From Betaproteobacteria bacterium (GTDB lineage Bacteria; Pseudomonadota; Gammaproteobacteria; Burkholderiales; Burkholderiaceae_E), in NCBI GenBank assembly GCA_009925965.1, contig RFPW01000096.1, positions 1-7,890 of the forward strand: a DNA stretch of 7,890 bases. Reading direction: 5' to 3'. The translations under genes were made by a program, and so were the position numbers. Of this stretch, positions 5,823 to 7,890 are shown in pieces. Under the pieces are notes generated by a model. It did no database searches, was not told the origin of the DNA, and saw only the letters and a list, made by a program, of their open reading frames with translations. Each line of letters opens with the position of its first letter. Positions within the stretch are counted from its first letter, which is position 1.

Positions 5823-6299
5823 TCAGAGATAGCGGACGTCCAGAATTTCATATTCGCGCCGACCGCCGGGTGCCAGGACGACCGCGACATCGCCCGGCGA
5901 CTTGCCAATCAAGGAACGGGCAATCGGGCTGGACACTGAAATCAGTCCTTGGGCGATGTCCGCCTCGTCATCGCCCACAATCTGGTAGGTCACCTGCTTC
6001 CCGGCGTCGAGGTCTTCGAGATCGACGGTGGACCCAAACACTACCCTGCCATCCGCATTGACCGTTTTGGGATCAATGACCTGAGCATTGGACAGTTTGG
6101 ATTCAAGTTCAAGGATGCGCCCCTCGATGAAGCCCTGGCGCTCTTTGGCAGCATCGTAGTCCGCATTTTCAGAAAGATCGCCCTGGGCGCGCGCTTCCGA
6201 AATAGCTGCGATGACGCTGGGGCGCTCGACATGTTTGAGCCGATGCAATTCCTGTCGAAGGAGTTCAGCGCCGCGGACAGTCAATGGAATAGTTGCCAT
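5823..6299 (-). CDS. greA: Transcript cleavage (elongation) factor GreA
   Basis: GreA enters the secondary channel of RNA polymerase and stimulates cleavage of backtracked 3' RNA ends, restarting stalled elongation. The 158 residues match the usual length. Residues 1-75 are the N-terminal coiled-coil hairpin, with the tip DLSENADYDAAKE (41-53) carrying the key acidic residues D41 and E44. Residues about 80-158 are the FKBP-like C-terminal domain, with VVFGSTVDLEDL, VTYQIVGDDEAD, SVSSPIARSLIGK and the terminal EYEILDVRYL. The ATG is preceded by AAGGAG at 8 nt. The gene starts 12 nt after carB stops, so the two are very likely cotranscribed. It ends 34 nt from the convergent yhbY end with no clear terminator. 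Confidence 0.98.
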   Translation of the reverse strand: MATIPLTVRGAELLRQELHRLKHVERPSVIAAISEARAQGDLSENADYDAAKERQGFIEGRILELESKLSNAQVIDPKTVNADGRVVFGSTVDLEDLDAGKQVTYQIVGDDEADIAQGLISVSSPIARSLIGKSPGDVAVVLAPGGRREYEILDVRYL

Positions 6300-6307
6300 G
6301 CTAGTGA

Positions 6308-6313
6308 CTCCTT
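6308..6313 (-). promoter_or_regulatory. Ribosome binding site of greA overlapping the carB stop
   Basis: AAGGAG on the minus strand, 8 nt before the greA ATG. Its first two bases lie in the carB TAA, so the site is exposed as ribosomes terminate on carB, consistent with coupled expression. Confidence 0.75.
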
Positions 6314-7890
6314 ATCCCTGCAAACCAGCGTGCAGGGCCTGCAGTGAATAAACTTCAAGACCACGCAAATGCCGCATACCCTCGACTGCGGCACGGGCTC
6401 CGGCGATCGTGGTGTAGTAGGTGACGCGCTGAGCCAGGGCAGTGGTCCGAATCGCCCTGGAGTCAGCAATTGCGGAACGGCGCTCATCGACGGTATTGAT
6501 CACAAGCGCAATTTCCCCATTCTTGAGCAAATCGACCACATTCGGCCGACCTTCCTGGACCTTGGCCACCGCGGCGACTGGAATCGACGCCGCCGTGATC
6601 GCAGAGGCGGTCCCGCGGGTCGCGACCAGCTTGAAGCCGAGGTCATGTAGTTCGCGCGCAATCTGAACGGCACGGGGTTTGTCGCCCTGCTTAACGCTGA
6701 TGAACACTGTCCCTCCGCTGGGCAGGCGCACGCCAGCCCCCAACTGGCTCTTCACGAACGCCTCGCCAAAGCTGTGCCCGACCCCCATGACTTCACCCGT
6801 CGATTTCATCTCTGGGCCCAGCAAGGTGTCGACCCCAGGGAATTTGACGAATGGGAACACCGCCTCTTTAACCGAAAAATAGGGCGGCACGACCTCGGCG
6901 CCAATGCCTTGTTGATCAAGCGAGATCCCAGCCATGCAACGGGCCGCGATCTTAGCCAACGGCATACCCGTCGCCTTCGAGACGAAAGGCACGGTCCGTG
7001 AAGCTCGAGGATTAACTTCAAGGACAAAAACGGTCGCGCGGCCATCGCCATCTCGCTGAACCGCGAACTGCACGTTCATCAGGCCGACCACGTGCAGGGC
7101 CCGTGCCATTTGCGCCGTCTGCTCCTGAATTTCGATCACCAGATCCGATTCAAGGGAGAACGGGGGCAACGAGCACGCGGAGTCCCCCGAATGGACGCCA
7201 GCCTGCTCGATGTGCTCCATTACGCCGCCAATGTAGACGCGTTTGCCGTCGGCGACACAATCGACATCGACTTCGATAGCGTCGTTCAAAAAACGGTCCA
7301 GAAGCACCGGGCTGTCATTCGAAACTTTGACCGCCTCGCGCATGTAACGCTCGAGATCTTTGCGGTCATGCACGATCTCCATCGCGCGCCCACCCAATAC
7401 ATAACTGGGTCGCACGACCAGCGGGTAGCCGATCTCGGTCGCAAGGGTGGTGGCCTCGGCCTCGGTACGCGCCGTCCGGTTGGGCGGTTGGCGTAGTTCG
7501 AGTTTTTCGAGAAGTCGCTGGAAGCGCTCACGGTCCTCCGCTATATCGATTGACTCGGGACTCGTGCCGATAATTGGCACGCCATTGGCCTCGAGCGCGA
7601 GAGCCAGCTTCAGGGGCGTCTGCCCCCCGTACTGCACGATGACGCCCTCGGGTTTTTCGAGGGCGACAATTTCGAGGACATCTTCGAGGGTCAGCGGCTC
7701 GAAGTAGAGTCGATCGCTGGTGTCGTAGTCGGTCGACACCGTTTCGGGGTTGCAATTGACCATGATGGTCTCAAAGCCATCCTCGCGCAGCGCAAAGGCG
7801 GCATGGACGCAGCAGTAGTCAAACTCAATGCCCTGCCCGATACGATTGGGTCCGCCGCCCAACACCATGATCTTGCGCCGATTGGTCGGA
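6312..7890 (-). CDS. carB: Carbamoyl phosphate synthase large subunit CarB, 3' half (5' end off the window)
   Basis: With CarA, CarB makes carbamoyl phosphate from glutamine-derived ammonia, bicarbonate and two ATP, for pyrimidine and arginine synthesis. The frame is open to the right edge: codons before the Met at 7868 read PTNRRKI, matching the CarB run into MVLGGGPNRIGQGIEFDY. The visible 525 codons correspond to about residue 550 onward of the roughly 1073-residue E. coli protein. They hold the carbamate-phosphorylating ATP-grasp half and the regulatory domain. Counting from that Met, landmarks are VQYGGQTPLKLA (78-89), RPSYVLGGRAMEIV (153-166), EHIEQAGVHSGDSACS (218-233) and EVNPRASRTVPFVSKATG (284-301). 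An MGS-like allosteric domain covers about 385-518, which in E. coli binds ornithine, UMP and IMP. It is followed 12 nt later by greA. No frameshift is visible. Confidence 0.99.
   Translation of the reverse strand, partial: PTNRRKIMVLGGGPNRIGQGIEFDYCCVHAAFALREDGFETIMVNCNPETVSTDYDTSDRLYFEPLTLEDVLEIVALEKPEGVIVQYGGQTPLKLALALEANGVPIIGTSPESIDIAEDRERFQRLLEKLELRQPPNRTARTEAEATTLATEIGYPLVVRPSYVLGGRAMEIVHDRKDLERYMREAVKVSNDSPVLLDRFLNDAIEVDVDCVADGKRVYIGGVMEHIEQAGVHSGDSACSLPPFSLESDLVIEIQEQTAQMARALHVVGLMNVQFAVQRDGDGRATVFVLEVNPRASRTVPFVSKATGMPLAKIAARCMAGISLDQQGIGAEVVPPYFSVKEAVFPFVKFPGVDTLLGPEMKSTGEVMGVGHSFGEAFVKSQLGAGVRLPSGGTVFISVKQGDKPRAVQIARELHDLGFKLVATRGTASAITAASIPVAAVAKVQEGRPNVVDLLKNGEIALVINTVDERRSAIADSRAIRTTALAQRVTYYTTIAGARAAVEGMRHLRGLEVYSLQALHAGLQG

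Noticed and set aside
1..7890. CRISPR arrays, insertion sequences, prophage or defence genes
   Set aside because: No regularly spaced repeats, transposase or integrase motifs or unexplained coding regions were found; every long open frame without a known homologue is a shadow of a conserved gene.

Overview
This window is a GC-rich stretch of conserved bacterial housekeeping DNA, almost fully coding. The FtsH, GreA and CarB protein sequences read as betaproteobacterial. Examples are an FtsH N-terminus of the MNN..SKxAVWLVIALVLFTVFKQF type and GreA with RLKxVERPSVIAAI. The gene order carB-greA-(yhbY reversed)-rlmE-ftsH-folP-glmM is shared by many Beta- and Gammaproteobacteria. The taxonomic call is from memory of family sequences, not from a search.

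Layout, read in the transcription direction (right to left, minus strand). The 3' half of carB (carbamoyl phosphate synthase large subunit) enters from the right edge at 7890 and ends at 6312. greA (transcript cleavage factor) follows after 12 nt. The single plus-strand gene, yhbY (RNA-binding ribosome assembly protein), lies between greA and rlmE; it converges on greA and diverges from rlmE. Then come rlmE (23S rRNA 2'-O-methyltransferase), a 152-nt leader with a good promoter and a hairpin, ftsH (membrane AAA+ protease), folP (dihydropteroate synthase), glmM (phosphoglucosamine mutase, overlapping folP by 4 nt), and a tRNA-Pro(UGG) cut by the left edge.

Functionally, rlmE and yhbY both act on maturing 50S ribosomes. 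ftsH is the membrane quality-control protease and in relatives also sets LpxC and heat-shock sigma levels. folP makes the folate precursor dihydropteroate. glmM makes glucosamine-1-phosphate for UDP-GlcNAc, hence peptidoglycan and LPS. carB feeds pyrimidine and arginine synthesis, and greA rescues backtracked RNA polymerase. rlmE-ftsH-folP-glmM is probably one operon with an extra promoter before ftsH. carB-greA is probably the distal part of a carAB-greA operon.

I found no mobile element, CRISPR array, phage gene, toxin-antitoxin pair or unrecognised gene cluster, and no gene-free stretch over 300 bases. The points worth a second look are local: a long Arg/Pro-rich repeat-bearing tail on YhbY, a 26-nt gap between the yhbY and rlmE start codons with a possibly leaderless yhbY, three consecutive non-ATG starts (rlmE GTG, ftsH TTG, folP TTG), a hairpin leader on ftsH, and a 20-residue insert in GlmM.
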